A stretch of DNA of 64,000 nucleotides from Enterococcus rotai (GTDB lineage Bacteria > Bacillota > Bacilli > Lactobacillales > Enterococcaceae): NCBI RefSeq assembly GCF_001465345.1, contig NZ_CP013655.1, positions 3,411,091-3,475,090 on the forward strand, in the 5' to 3' direction. Each line of letters begins with the position of its first letter. Position 1 is the first letter of the stretch. This document shows, one piece after another, positions 26,828 through 36,437 of the stretch. The translations under genes were made by a program, and so were the position numbers. The notes beneath the pieces were generated by a model. It was not told where the DNA came from and made no database searches. It was given only the letters and a program-made list of their open reading frames with translations.

Positions 26828-28042
26828 TTACTCTAGTTCAATTTCTCCAGAAAGAAGTTTTGGGAGTAGAGTGTCTCTAAGTTCTTTTAAGGATTCAATT
26901 TCACTTCTTTTGTTTGCAATCAATTCAAAAATACTCATTACAGATTCATGAAACATCAGTATTACTTCAAATGATGGACTTACAAACTTATAATTTTCAA
27001 AATCATTTTTAGAAATATTAATATACACACTTCCTGATCCAGTATTCGCAAAATATTTAAACATTTCTTCTAATAACAAAAATACAAATTCTTGATAATG
27101 ATTATCTATAACTCTTGCTATACCTGCTCCTCTACCGATCGCATATTCTTGCTGAACAATTGTTGGATTCCCGATAGTTGCACGAACTCCAAAAATAATA
27201 TCGGCTTTTTTTGTCACTTTTTTAGGTTCAGTAGTATACTTTTTGGGGTTAACAAAACCATTCTTAAAATCACTCGCACCATTGATTAGTGGTAAACCAA
27301 TATTTTCATTGTTATATGATGTTCCTTTTGGAGATTGTCCCATAATAATTTCTGTAATATTCTTTAATGAGCTTACTTCCCATCCTTCTGGAATTTCACC
27401 CAGTTCACTTTCAATCATTTTCCCACCATTTAATTTGTATGGATTTCCATTTTTATTAGGAAATTCAAAATCAATGAACCAATGGTTGAAAAGAGTAGTT
27501 GCTGTTTCTTCTAAAGTGTTTATAATTTGATTATTGAGTTCGATTTTTGAATCTAAATTTCCTAAAATGCGACTCATTATTTTCTGTTCTGTAAGTGTAG
27601 GAATAGCCATTTCATACTCTAATATCGCTTCTTTTTGAGCTCTTTGCCTACCAGAAGTTCCAGTCATTGAAGCTATGGCTATGTTCCTAATTTCCTCTGA
27701 GATAGACAAATAATAGATAAATAAAGGATCAGAAATGCCTTCTTTAGCACGCAGAACAAAAAATTCAGTTGAGCCATATCCTACTTCGTCCTTATCTAGT
27801 ATATCTACAATTGCCGTTTTTCCATTTTCTAAGCAAGGAGTTATCCTTGCCATCAAAGTATCTCCATTTCTAAACTTAGTTCCACTTTTAAACATTTCAA
27901 TTTCAAAACCATTTATTTTTCTAGCAAAATTAGGCAATTTATCCATACTAATCTTTTTTGCTAATGTATCGCGTTTTAGAATTTCTTTAGGAGCAAAATC
28001 AATTATTTCATCTAGTCGTTTTCTTTTCCACTCAGATCTCAT
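26828..28042 (-). CDS. hsdS: type I restriction enzyme, S (specificity) subunit
   Basis: The 404-residue protein has two target-recognition domains. The first spans about residues 1-150; then comes the conserved LDSKIELNNQIINTLEETA helix with LFNHWFIDFEFP; then ELGEIPEGWEVSSLKNI opens the second domain (about 215-370), ending in a second coiled helix (SEIESLKELRDTLLPKLLSG). It fixes the bipartite DNA target of the complex. The start overlaps hsdM by 11 bases, with AGGAGG ahead. No inverted duplicate hsdS or recombinase was seen, so phase variation by inversion is not indicated. Confidence 0.93.
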   Translation of the reverse strand: MRSEWKRKRLDEIIDFAPKEILKRDTLAKKISMDKLPNFARKINGFEIEMFKSGTKFRNGDTLMARITPCLENGKTAIVDILDKDEVGYGSTEFFVLRAKEGISDPLFIYYLSISEEIRNIAIASMTGTSGRQRAQKEAILEYEMAIPTLTEQKIMSRILGNLDSKIELNNQIINTLEETATTLFNHWFIDFEFPNKNGNPYKLNGGKMIESELGEIPEGWEVSSLKNITEIIMGQSPKGTSYNNENIGLPLINGASDFKNGFVNPKKYTTEPKKVTKKADIIFGVRATIGNPTIVQQEYAIGRGAGIARVIDNHYQEFVFLLLEEMFKYFANTGSGSVYINISKNDFENYKFVSPSFEVILMFHESVMSIFELIANKRSEIESLKELRDTLLPKLLSGEIELE

Positions 28043-29705
28043 ACCCTATCCCTCCTAGGGCATTACGAATTTCTTTTTCCAACTCACTAGATTGTTGGAA
28101 CTGTTCCGATAATTGCTTTGTTAGCCTTTGCATCTTCTCTTCGAATGGTTCTTCATCTGCTTCTATCTCTTCCACACCAACGTATAGACCAGGGGATAAA
28201 CTCCAATCTTTTGATTCAATGCTGTTTTCTCCATGAACTGGAACAACGCTACATAATCCCGCTATGTCTTTATACAGTCTTTCTGGAAATTGTTCATTGA
28301 CCCAATTTAGTTGTTTTAGCCAATATTCCTTTTGGTCATCATTTAAGTCAATATTTTCTTGATACCAGTTTTTGAGTTCTTCATATTCTTGAGTATTGCC
28401 TTCATACAACCTTGTAATCAAGGCAAGATTTTTAATATGCGCCTCATCAAATTTACGATGTGCACGATCTACCTGTGTATATAATTCTTTTTTATCAGCA
28501 TTAATAAACAAAACTTCTTCATGTTTCTTTGATTTATCAAAGAACCAAAGAGTTGCTGGCAAAGTAACTGTATTAAACATATTTGAAGGTAACACAACAA
28601 TTTGTGAGAGGTGACCACTTTCTAATAAACGTTTGCGAATGTCTTTTTGTCCGCCGTCCCCTGCTGTGGAAGCTCCATTTGGCATAACTAATGCTGCTTT
28701 TCCATTTTTTTTCAGTGCAGTGGCAAATTGATTAATCCATAAGTAATTGGCATTGGGGACTTTCTCAATTTCATCTTTTTTACTAGAATTTCTTGGAATA
28801 CCATATTCATTAAATCTTTTTTGATTACATACACGCTCGTATTCAACACCTCTTACATTAAACGGAGGATTGGCAAAAACATAATCAAACTTCTCATAGC
28901 TAATGTGGGGATCTTCGTAAAATGAATTGGCTTGGAAAATATCTCCGTTCATGTTATGAAGTAATAAATTCAATTGAGCTAATTTTACAGTTGCCGGTTC
29001 TTTTTCAACGCCGTGGGCTCTTAAAGCATTTGGGCCATAGCCATGTTTTTTCGCATAAAGAGCCGATTGAACAAACATGCCTCCTGAGCCACATGCCGGA
29101 TCTAATATTCTACCTTTTTTGGGTTGGACAACTTCTACCATATATTGAACAACTGATGCTGGGGTGTAAAAGACACCGCCACCTTGTCCTTCAGCCATGG
29201 CAAATTTTCCAAGAAAGAACTCATAGATTTCTCCAAAAATATCAACTGATCCCTCAGTTGGAATATCTTTGAAATTCTTCAGCAAATTTTTTAAATTCGT
29301 TGCTGGTATTTCTTTGTATTTTTCTTTGGGTAATGCTCCTTCTACAGACGATGCATATCTTTCCATTTCAGTCATTGCATTTACAATTGCTGGCGCAATA
29401 ACATCTTCTTTTTCTGGAAGATTTAATAAATAATCGTATCTTGCGTCATCTGGCACATAAATTCCTGCTAATTCAAGAGCAATCTCACTTTTATTTGCTG
29501 AAATACGTGTACTTTTTTGCCTTTTTTCAAATTCTTCTTCAATAGCTTTTTCAAATTTTTTATATTTAGCGTCAGCAAAACGCAAAAAAATTAGCCCTAA
29601 AATGGGTTCAGCATAATCATGGGCACTTAAATTAGAGTTGGCACGCATATCAATCGCCGTCGTCCAAAGATCGTCTTTCAGTTTTTTTAATTCTTTATCA
29701 TTCAA
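28032..29705 (-). CDS. hsdM: type I restriction-modification, M subunit (N6-adenine methyltransferase)
   Basis: The 557-residue protein starts with the HsdM helical domain (LWTTAIDMRANSNLSAHDYA), then the SAM site DPACGSGGMF (about residues 202-211) and catalytic NPPF (NPPFNVRG). It methylates adenine in the target set by HsdS. The start is TTG at 29705, with AAAGGGG ahead; no in-frame ATG fits better. It heads the hsdM-hsdS-hsdR order, with the nuclease-like gene following. Confidence 0.95.
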   Translation of the reverse strand: MNDKELKKLKDDLWTTAIDMRANSNLSAHDYAEPILGLIFLRFADAKYKKFEKAIEEEFEKRQKSTRISANKSEIALELAGIYVPDDARYDYLLNLPEKEDVIAPAIVNAMTEMERYASSVEGALPKEKYKEIPATNLKNLLKNFKDIPTEGSVDIFGEIYEFFLGKFAMAEGQGGGVFYTPASVVQYMVEVVQPKKGRILDPACGSGGMFVQSALYAKKHGYGPNALRAHGVEKEPATVKLAQLNLLLHNMNGDIFQANSFYEDPHISYEKFDYVFANPPFNVRGVEYERVCNQKRFNEYGIPRNSSKKDEIEKVPNANYLWINQFATALKKNGKAALVMPNGASTAGDGGQKDIRKRLLESGHLSQIVVLPSNMFNTVTLPATLWFFDKSKKHEEVLFINADKKELYTQVDRAHRKFDEAHIKNLALITRLYEGNTQEYEELKNWYQENIDLNDDQKEYWLKQLNWVNEQFPERLYKDIAGLCSVVPVHGENSIESKDWSLSPGLYVGVEEIEADEEPFEEKMQRLTKQLSEQFQQSSELEKEIRNALGGIGYEI

Positions 29706-29956
29706 TTTTAGTTGCCCCTTTATCTATAAAAATATGTTTAATTATTTATATACGTAGTCAAGTAAATTATATATTAAAGCAATGTAAAAGTATACTTTTC
29801 AGTGTATTTATAGTTAATCATTACCTGTCTTGATGGAATCTATTGTGTATACATCATTATCTCAATCTGAACTCAGTAAATAAGCCATTCTCAATATCTT
29901 AAAGAATGACTTTTTTCAATATTTTTTATCCGTTATTTCAACACCTAGCTTTATTC

Positions 29957-30271
29957 CTAAAAAGATTTCAACATTAACAAAATATGTTCTAGTTGCTCAC
30001 TTTCATACCCTATCAATCTTTTATTAATTTCTTTCAAATAATACTCTTTTGAACGAGTTTCTCGAAGAAATTCTTCAACGGTCACATCTAAATAGTCGCA
30101 AATAACATATAGCATTTGAATGGAAGGTGTAACACGCTCATTTTCAATAGAATTGATATAATTATCACTTTGTCCAATTGCCAAACTCATTTCTCTAGCA
30201 CTAACGTTTTTCCTAGAGCGAAAGTAGCTTAGCTTTTTTGATATAAAACGTTTAAGTTCTGATTCATGCAT
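29957..30271 (-). CDS. XRE-family helix-turn-helix regulator
   Basis: The 104-residue protein carries an HTH (about residues 16-70): NVSAREMSLAIGQSDNYINS, then IENERVTPSIQMLYVICDYLDVTVEEF, followed by a short helical tail. GAGGAG precedes the ATG. It is divergent from the small gene at 30449 and lies ahead of hsdM, like control proteins of restriction-modification islands. Its probable operator is a direct repeat in the intergenic region. Confidence 0.85.
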   Translation of the reverse strand: MHESELKRFISKKLSYFRSRKNVSAREMSLAIGQSDNYINSIENERVTPSIQMLYVICDYLDVTVEEFLRETRSKEYYLKEINKRLIGYESEQLEHILLMLKSF

Positions 30272-30305
30272 TTTATCACTCCTCTTTCACACACAATTTT
30301 ACAAC

Positions 30306-30374
30306 ATAAAAACCAAAATTTACGAGTTATAAAAACCAATTTCTATTGAAATTCATTTTTATAAAGTGTATAAT
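30306..30374 (+). promoter_or_regulatory. promoter of the 30449 gene and repeated operator
   Basis: TTGAAA (30346-30351) and TATAAT (30369-30374) are 17 bases apart, a near-consensus promoter reading toward 30449. Upstream, ATAAAAACCAA occurs twice (30306-30316 and 30329-30339), with starts 23 bases apart, between the divergent genes. This is a plausible binding pair for the XRE protein. Confidence 0.6.
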
Positions 30375-30448
30375 GTTCATAAGGCATATTTAAAAAGTGT
30401 AATCGCCTTTTATCTCAATCATACTAAAAAATAGGAGGATACAAAATA

Positions 30449-30757
30449 TTGGAAAAAGAAAAGACTACACTATTAACCCAAAACAAGCAACCCATCAAAC
30501 AAGTCTCCTACCAAGACATGTATGCTATGAAAGATACTCTGGAACAACTTGAATCATGGACAGAAATTTTAATGGTGGTAGATAAACACTTTGCCAATAG
30601 AAAACTACCACTAGACAAGAAAAAAATTGCAAAAGATTACTACTCCATATCTCAAATTTTCGGTTCATTTATGGATGATTTTTCAACCTGTATTGACCGA
30701 TTAGAAACACAACTGGATCAATTAATGAAAAAAGAAAAAGTGAAAATTACTCAATAA
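30449..30757 (+). CDS. small unknown protein, paralogue of the 21523-21789 product
   Basis: The 102-residue charged protein starts at TTG (30449), with AGGAGG ten bases ahead. It shares the core VSYQDMY...L..L.SW......VD..F.....................YYS..Q.F..F..DF with the 88-residue product at 21523. It is probably helical and cytoplasmic. Function unknown. Its strong promoter and the divergent XRE gene suggest tight control. The pair of relatives on either side of the hsd operon suggests either duplication or linked roles in the island. Confidence 0.7.
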   Translation: MEKEKTTLLTQNKQPIKQVSYQDMYAMKDTLEQLESWTEILMVVDKHFANRKLPLDKKKIAKDYYSISQIFGSFMDDFSTCIDRLETQLDQLMKKEKVKITQ

Positions 30758-30802
30758 TTCCAATCATTTTATGAGTTCTTCGAACATTGACAGATTTAGA
30801 TA

Positions 30803-30859
30803 ATAAACGAAGCCAATAGCTATGTTAAATCTACATAATAGCTGTTGACTTCGTTTATT
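30803..30859. repeat. long imperfect inverted repeat
   Basis: AATAAACGAAG (30803-30813) pairs with CTTCGTTTATT (30849-30859). The pairing continues inward through CAATAGCTA and TAGCTGTTG around a TAAATCT loop. With arms over 20 bases it is longer than most terminators here and is only weakly followed by T. It may terminate the small gene at 30449 or be a small palindromic mobile repeat. Confidence 0.55.
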
Positions 30860-31002
30860 GCATTAATACATGTAAAATATCATTTTATTCATTTCACACA
30901 ATTAGGTAAGATAATCCTTTGTTCTATCCATATCGCTTCATGTTGAGCCTTCCAACACTGCTTTAATCCAACGATTTGATAGTCAGCTTACAAATTTCAA
31001 CT

Positions 31003-34000
31003 TTAATCAATAGCTCTTTTCAACTCATCAATCTCTAATGGTGAAAGAACCGTTGAAAGATTTGCATGACCTGCAAGTCTTTTCTTTGATTCCAAAGGTA
31101 ATTGTTGCATGATACTTAATAAAGTACGACTGCCAAAATAACTTTTTTCAATTTTTGAATTTTCTATCAATAAAAAGAACAGCTTAATCAATAAATCTTT
31201 TTTCTCACTATTTTTTTGTTCTTTGAGACTATCAGGAAGTGAATGAATGTTTACCTTCCCTTTATAATCAGAAATGTTTTCTTCAAATACCCGTAAAACC
31301 TTTTCTCCTTTAGATAATACAGTGCTGTCTTCCTCTAAATAATAAAGAATGTCTCTTCCAAAATCACCTTCCTTATCATGCAGCATTATTTCTCGAAGCC
31401 ACTTCTCTTCATACTCAAACTCAAATTCACTTTGAAAAATAAGAGAGAGCATCCAAGAAAAATTGATGTTATTCCAATTTATCTCCATTCCTTCATCACT
31501 AGGGTTTATCTTAGATAGAGCAAGAAAGAACAGATTATTTTGATTTACATTATTTACATAGCCTTTTTTCAGTAACTCTTGACCTACAAGCTTAAATTTA
31601 TCTAAATCACCTTGTTTGAATCCGCTTATTGAAAAAGAATATCCTTGGAAAGTATTGATCGTAACCTTTTCTAAATCTATTGAATTATCAACTGTTGTCA
31701 AAGCTCCCAGCGTAAATTCTCTAAATTGATTGAAATTAACTTTAGCTACAATCTCTTTAATTACACCACGTTTAGACTTGTCCTTTTTGTTTATTAATAT
31801 CAGTATATCCAAATACCTTCCTAACTCAGTATTAATAAAATCATCACGTTCAATTAATTCAGGTCTCTCTTTATTTGTATACACATAGTTATAACTAAGC
31901 TTATTAACCTCGACTTGAAATAGCTTTTCAAAAGCTTTATGTTCAAATTCCTTTTTAGAAATCAACTCTTGGAAGAACAATTTTTCTTCCCAACTAAAAC
32001 TATCTGAATTGAATTTTTCTAAAAATATATTTAAAGCCTTCTCTTTTAAATCAGAGTTATAATCATCCGTTAAAATTTTGAGAAAAAGTCTATCAAATTT
32101 TGGATATAGAAGTGACCCCTTATCAATGATTATCTTCTCTATTTTTTGCGAAACTACATCATTTTTTTTCAATACATTTAACAAATAATTAGAAGTTTCT
32201 TTATTGGTTTTTTCAGAATAAAAGTCTTCTCTCTGTGAAAATGACTCATCTTGACCACCTAATAAAATCTCCAAGATTGATTCTTCATTTTCTTTAAGAA
32301 TCTGACTACTGTCTATAAATGAACGAGGATGAACAATACTAGCAGGTCCTGATTCAATCGCATTTTCATAAACTTCAAGAGCATCCTCTCCTATTTCTGT
32401 TTTATGATTTCTTGCAAATTCATTTAGCTCAGTTCCAAAAATAGTATCAGTAAAATCAATTTTAGCTATTAACTTGTTAACAATAGGATTAGGCAATTTC
32501 TTTTCATTATCAATATTAACTAGCACTCGTTGAAATAGACGCGTTTCCAATAAGGGTTCGGGGAAATTCTCTAAAATAAACGTATCTTCGAACAATAATT
32601 TTTCATCTAAAAGGGAATTATATATAATCTTTATTAACCCATCCATTGAAATAATTTCATCAAATGACCAATAGAGATATATTCCTTCGTCCTTTACTGA
32701 CTCGATAATTGGCGTAATCATTTCATTTCTAAAATTAATTTTAAGACTCTGATCACCGTAAAAAATATTTCTATGACGTGAAATTTCCTGTTGAAATTGT
32801 TCACTTAGCCAATATCCCATCAAATCTGAATCACCTGAAAAAGATGTATTAACTAACGATTGATTTTGTGCCAAATGTTTTCTTATTTCATTAATATCTT
32901 CGTTTGAAATATTATCTGAGTTCAGAAGTTGTTCATACACTTCAAAAAGATCTTGGCAGTAAATATTTAGTTTTTTATTCTTAAAAATTTCAACAATTAT
33001 TTTAAGTTGTTCAGTGTCTATATTTTTAAAATTTTTACTAACCATATTCCAAAAACTACTGATATTACTAATTTTCTTCAATAAGATCTGACTACGTAAA
33101 GTAATTTTTAAAATCTTCTTTTGCAAATCAATATCATCCGTTTTAAAAATATCAGATAAATAATGTTCATCTTCCGAATATTTCTCAAGTATTTTCTGAT
33201 AAATTTCTTTATCGGTTGATATACTGTGGAGTATAGCCCAATCCTCACTAGACTTAGCCACTTCTAATTTTCTCTGAACAGAACTTACCATTTTCTCTAC
33301 TTCTTTTGGCAAATCATCATAATCATCACCATACCAAAAAATGGTTGTACGATTATTGTTTTGGTAGGTTTGATTATAAAGGTTTCTGAACTCTGGAGAT
33401 TCATTCCGCTCTGTTTTCATCATCGCAAAATTTTTAGATGTTGCTGGTAATAAGGATAAAATCTCTTCTTCTTCCATACTACTTCCAAGAAATAAAACAA
33501 TAGGTTGTTTCATTTCAAACCATGTTCTTAATTTCTGAAATTCCTGTGTTTCTTTTAAATATTGCCGAGAATAATCCAATGATGAATTAACAAAATAATG
33601 CCCTTCTCCTTCTGTAGTTCCATGCAAATGCAACACATCACCAGATATTAGTCTACTACTCCAATTGGTAAATTCATGTAGATTATTTATAGTTTTAAAT
33701 GCATCTTTCTGCTTGATACGTTTCAAATGTTTCTCAATTTCGAAATCATAATTTGAAGTTATAAAGATTGGATCTAATTTTATCAATTCAACTAACACAC
33801 TATTTTCTAAATAATCTGGTACGACTTCTTTAAAAAAATATTTTTCAAAATTAAGCTTTACATCGTCAAAGTCTTCTCCCAAAATATCGTGCAACAAAGT
33901 ATGTAATAAATCAATCTTTCTTTTTGGACCATTTTTTGATCTCAAGATTTCATCAAATTGCGAAAGCAATTTATTTGATACTTCTATCTTTCCCCCCGCA

Positions 34001-34182
34001 ACATGTTGTATATTGAATTGCCAAAAATGAATTAATTTTTCAATATAACCATTCCAGTTAGGATAGCCTTGCGAAAGTGAAATACCTGCTCCTACAAAAA
34101 CAACTAGATTAAAGTTTTTTACTGCTCCTGCTAATGAATCAACTAACTCATCAAATTCGTTTTCTGTATAATAATTGCCCAT
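31003..34182 (-). CDS. large SIR2-domain protein, probable anti-phage NADase
   Basis: The 1059-residue protein has an N-terminal SIR2 domain (about residues 20-300): VVFVGAGISLSQGYP with the NAD-binding GAG, DPIFITSNYDFEIEKHL with Asn and Asp, and VLHLHGT with the His. The remaining 750 residues are Glu- and Lys-rich helices, probably a repeat-type sensor, with no recognised domain. SIR2 proteins of this size and layout (for example DSR2) defend against phage by depleting NAD. The assignment as a defence gene rests on domain and island context. GGGAG precedes the ATG. It is monocistronic. Confidence 0.75.
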   Translation of the reverse strand: MGNYYTENEFDELVDSLAGAVKNFNLVVFVGAGISLSQGYPNWNGYIEKLIHFWQFNIQHVAGGKIEVSNKLLSQFDEILRSKNGPKRKIDLLHTLLHDILGEDFDDVKLNFEKYFFKEVVPDYLENSVLVELIKLDPIFITSNYDFEIEKHLKRIKQKDAFKTINNLHEFTNWSSRLISGDVLHLHGTTEGEGHYFVNSSLDYSRQYLKETQEFQKLRTWFEMKQPIVLFLGSSMEEEEILSLLPATSKNFAMMKTERNESPEFRNLYNQTYQNNNRTTIFWYGDDYDDLPKEVEKMVSSVQRKLEVAKSSEDWAILHSISTDKEIYQKILEKYSEDEHYLSDIFKTDDIDLQKKILKITLRSQILLKKISNISSFWNMVSKNFKNIDTEQLKIIVEIFKNKKLNIYCQDLFEVYEQLLNSDNISNEDINEIRKHLAQNQSLVNTSFSGDSDLMGYWLSEQFQQEISRHRNIFYGDQSLKINFRNEMITPIIESVKDEGIYLYWSFDEIISMDGLIKIIYNSLLDEKLLFEDTFILENFPEPLLETRLFQRVLVNIDNEKKLPNPIVNKLIAKIDFTDTIFGTELNEFARNHKTEIGEDALEVYENAIESGPASIVHPRSFIDSSQILKENEESILEILLGGQDESFSQREDFYSEKTNKETSNYLLNVLKKNDVVSQKIEKIIIDKGSLLYPKFDRLFLKILTDDYNSDLKEKALNIFLEKFNSDSFSWEEKLFFQELISKKEFEHKAFEKLFQVEVNKLSYNYVYTNKERPELIERDDFINTELGRYLDILILINKKDKSKRGVIKEIVAKVNFNQFREFTLGALTTVDNSIDLEKVTINTFQGYSFSISGFKQGDLDKFKLVGQELLKKGYVNNVNQNNLFFLALSKINPSDEGMEINWNNINFSWMLSLIFQSEFEFEYEEKWLREIMLHDKEGDFGRDILYYLEEDSTVLSKGEKVLRVFEENISDYKGKVNIHSLPDSLKEQKNSEKKDLLIKLFFLLIENSKIEKSYFGSRTLLSIMQQLPLESKKRLAGHANLSTVLSPLEIDELKRAID

Positions 34183-34408
34183 AATAATCTCCCGTCTTAC
34201 TGCAATAATTTAGTTAGCATTATTTCAATCTTATAAATAAGTATTATTTACTTTTTTTCTTCAATAACTCTAACATTTTTATATCAAACTTTCTACTGTT
34301 CAACCTATTTTAAACCGATACAAATTTATAAGTTCACCGAAACAAAAATAGTATTATTCTAGGTACTACTGGTACTAATATTAATACTACTTTTATTTTC
34401 AGATATTA

Positions 34409-34450
34409 AAAAAACTAGGAATGCCTAGATAACAGCGTTCCTAGTTTTTA
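34409..34450. terminator. bidirectional terminator
   Basis: AAACTAGGAA-TGC pairs with GCG-TTCCTAGTTT, with A runs before and T runs after. It lies in the gap between the 308-aa gene and the SIR2 gene. Confidence 0.7.
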
Positions 34451-34881
34451 TTTTGTTATTAACCAACTGAACCTTTCATTTGAGATTTTACAAATGAATG
34501 GGCTGGAAAACCAGTCATATTAACAAATCAATATTTTCTTATTAAAACTAAATGTCATTGAAAATCAAGCGATTGTCATTCAAAAATTGTGGACACTTAG
34601 GAAAGAAATTACCCGAGTATTCATCGGTTGTTTTAGAATATAAACTAAATCCATTAAAAACTGCAAAGAAAGCAAAAAATATTGACAATGTTCCAAAATG
34701 ACCATTTTTAATAATAAAAACTCCTTTTGAAAAAGTCATTTGATAAAAAAACACCGCAAATGATAGTAGATCTAAATAGACACGACCCTGGATTCACCCA
34801 ATAAAAATGAGTATCTATATTCTGTGATATTATACTTAGCGGATCAGAAAACAATTTTACTTTTGTTTTTAAACCTCAAAA
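34451..34881. other. gap with fragmentary coding remnants
   Basis: No convincing gene. A minus ORF at 34459-34518 encodes 19 residues ending MKGSVG, similar to the last residues of SufB (MEGSVG), just before a terminator. Another minus frame (34548-34754) has one hydrophobic segment (LSIFFAFFAVFNGFSLY); an AAAAGGAG lies inside it but no ordinary start codon follows in frame. Both look like relics. Confidence 0.35.
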
Positions 34882-35808
34882 TTATTTTTTTTTCAATAAC
34901 TCTGTAATATTTTTTTTAATAGTTTTTCCTATTTCATTAAAAAATGCTCGCTCTTTTTTTTCACTCCAACTAGCCCTTGGTGGTGTCTGTGCATTTGAAA
35001 AAACTTTTATTAGATTAGGTATAAGCTCTATGAATGATCTTAAAAGTATTCTTGATTTTACAATTTCTTCAATACCAAACATATCGGGTCCTTCATAATC
35101 AATTATAGACACATCTATGAAACTTTCTTCTCCTAAAGTAATATCATAAAAATGGTTATCATCTTTAATTTCTAAATTCACTTTCGATATATTTTGATTT
35201 TCAAATAAAAATAAAAGAGTTGTCAACATATTCAGAATTCTTTTCCCAGTTCCTTGGATTGTGTTTATTTTGTCTTCTGTTTTCCCCATAAAACCTGTTA
35301 GACTTTTTAGGTACAGGCTTGAATTCACGCCTAACGGTAGGCTAGGATTTTCAATTAAATTATATACTAACCAAATAAAAAGGTCTGACTTAATACCACC
35401 TATAGTTTCTTCTTTAATTTCATGTTTTCCCTCATAACCGTGCAATTTCCTTAGTATAGATAAAGTAGGTTGTGTATATCCTCTATTAACTATATACTTA
35501 ACTTTATTTTTATGGCTGTAAATTATTATCTCATAATCTTCAGTTCTAATTCTCTTTTCTCTATTACTATTTTTTTTTTCACTATTTCTAACTCTTTCAA
35601 ATTGAAACTCTAAAAAATTATACTCTACAGTTTCATTATCTAGTTGTATACTTTCATTTTTTGGAAAAGCTTTTGTTATTCTAAAAGATAAATTACTATT
35701 ATCAAATGGATCTATACTAGGTTTAAGCCATTCAGAATAAGACATTATATGATCTATTAAGCTATCTATATCTCTATTTATCGTATTTTGCCACTTTGAA
35801 TATACCAT
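34882..35808 (-). CDS. unknown protein, third gene of an unidentified island module
   Basis: The 308-residue protein has no recognised family, signal or membrane segment. It is basic at the C-terminus (EKKERAFFNEIGKTIKKNITELLKKK) and has a helical middle. AAGGGG precedes the ATG. It starts 11 bases after the membrane-protein gene ends, so it is an operon partner. It may be the cytoplasmic sensor or effector of a three-part system; this is inferred only from operon structure and location in a defence island. Confidence 0.6.
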   Translation of the reverse strand: MVYSKWQNTINRDIDSLIDHIMSYSEWLKPSIDPFDNSNLSFRITKAFPKNESIQLDNETVEYNFLEFQFERVRNSEKKNSNREKRIRTEDYEIIIYSHKNKVKYIVNRGYTQPTLSILRKLHGYEGKHEIKEETIGGIKSDLFIWLVYNLIENPSLPLGVNSSLYLKSLTGFMGKTEDKINTIQGTGKRILNMLTTLLFLFENQNISKVNLEIKDDNHFYDITLGEESFIDVSIIDYEGPDMFGIEEIVKSRILLRSFIELIPNLIKVFSNAQTPPRASWSEKKERAFFNEIGKTIKKNITELLKKK

Positions 35809-35819
35809 ATTGACACCCC

Positions 35820-36437
35820 TTAATTTTGTTTCAATTCTAATTTATTCTTTTTAAGACTAACAAAACCTAACCAGATTGGTTTTTCTAAAACAAGGTAATC
35901 TTTATCACCCTTGTTGTATTCTTCCAAAACTAGACTTAATTTAATTGTTCTAACAGTTGAAACGTCCTTCTTATATCTGGATATCATTTTGTTTATATCT
36001 AACTCGTAATTTGAACCGCCTGAGTCAATAGAAATAAATTTTCTACTTGAATTTTCATGTAACTGAATCATATAAGATTCAGGACATACCAAAGTAATAC
36101 TCTTATAAGTTTTCCTAACTTTTCCTTTGGCTACTATTTTCATTTCTATATCCATGCTTTTTGCTAAATCTGATTCTGAAAAAACAATCTTATTAGTTTC
36201 TTGATTTGGGTAGCTAATATTTACGTCAATATGTAGTAAGCGATTGCTGACGAAATTAAACACTAATGCAAATATCACACTAAAAACAAAATTATAAAAA
36301 CCAATGTCTAATGATGCCAAAACTTTTTGATCAGTTATATTTAAAAAAATGGTTGCAAGCGGAAATTTATATGCACATATACATGAACCTATCATTAAGA
36401 ATAAGACTTTAACTTGTTTTAACACTTCACTCCCCAT
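35820..36437 (-). CDS. unknown membrane protein with two N-terminal helices
   Basis: The 205-residue protein has two hydrophobic segments (about residues 10-33 and 45-65, VLFLMIGSCICAYKF and FVFSVIFALVFNFV), then a mainly beta soluble domain of 140 residues. Family unknown. It overlaps the upstream 163-aa gene by 11 bases. Two-helix proteins with a soluble domain are common membrane effectors in anti-phage systems, so this may be the effector of the module. Confidence 0.6.
   Translation of the reverse strand: MGSEVLKQVKVLFLMIGSCICAYKFPLATIFLNITDQKVLASLDIGFYNFVFSVIFALVFNFVSNRLLHIDVNISYPNQETNKIVFSESDLAKSMDIEMKIVAKGKVRKTYKSITLVCPESYMIQLHENSSRKFISIDSGGSNYELDINKMISRYKKDVSTVRTIKLSLVLEEYNKGDKDYLVLEKPIWLGFVSLKKNKLELKQN

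Noticed and set aside
26828-28042. Possible phase-variable specificity gene
   Set aside because: No second hsdS, inverted repeats or local recombinase were seen near the hsd operon.
34548-34754. 68-residue minus frame with one hydrophobic segment
   Set aside because: Its only good ribosome site is internal and is not followed by an ordinary in-frame start; treated as a relic.
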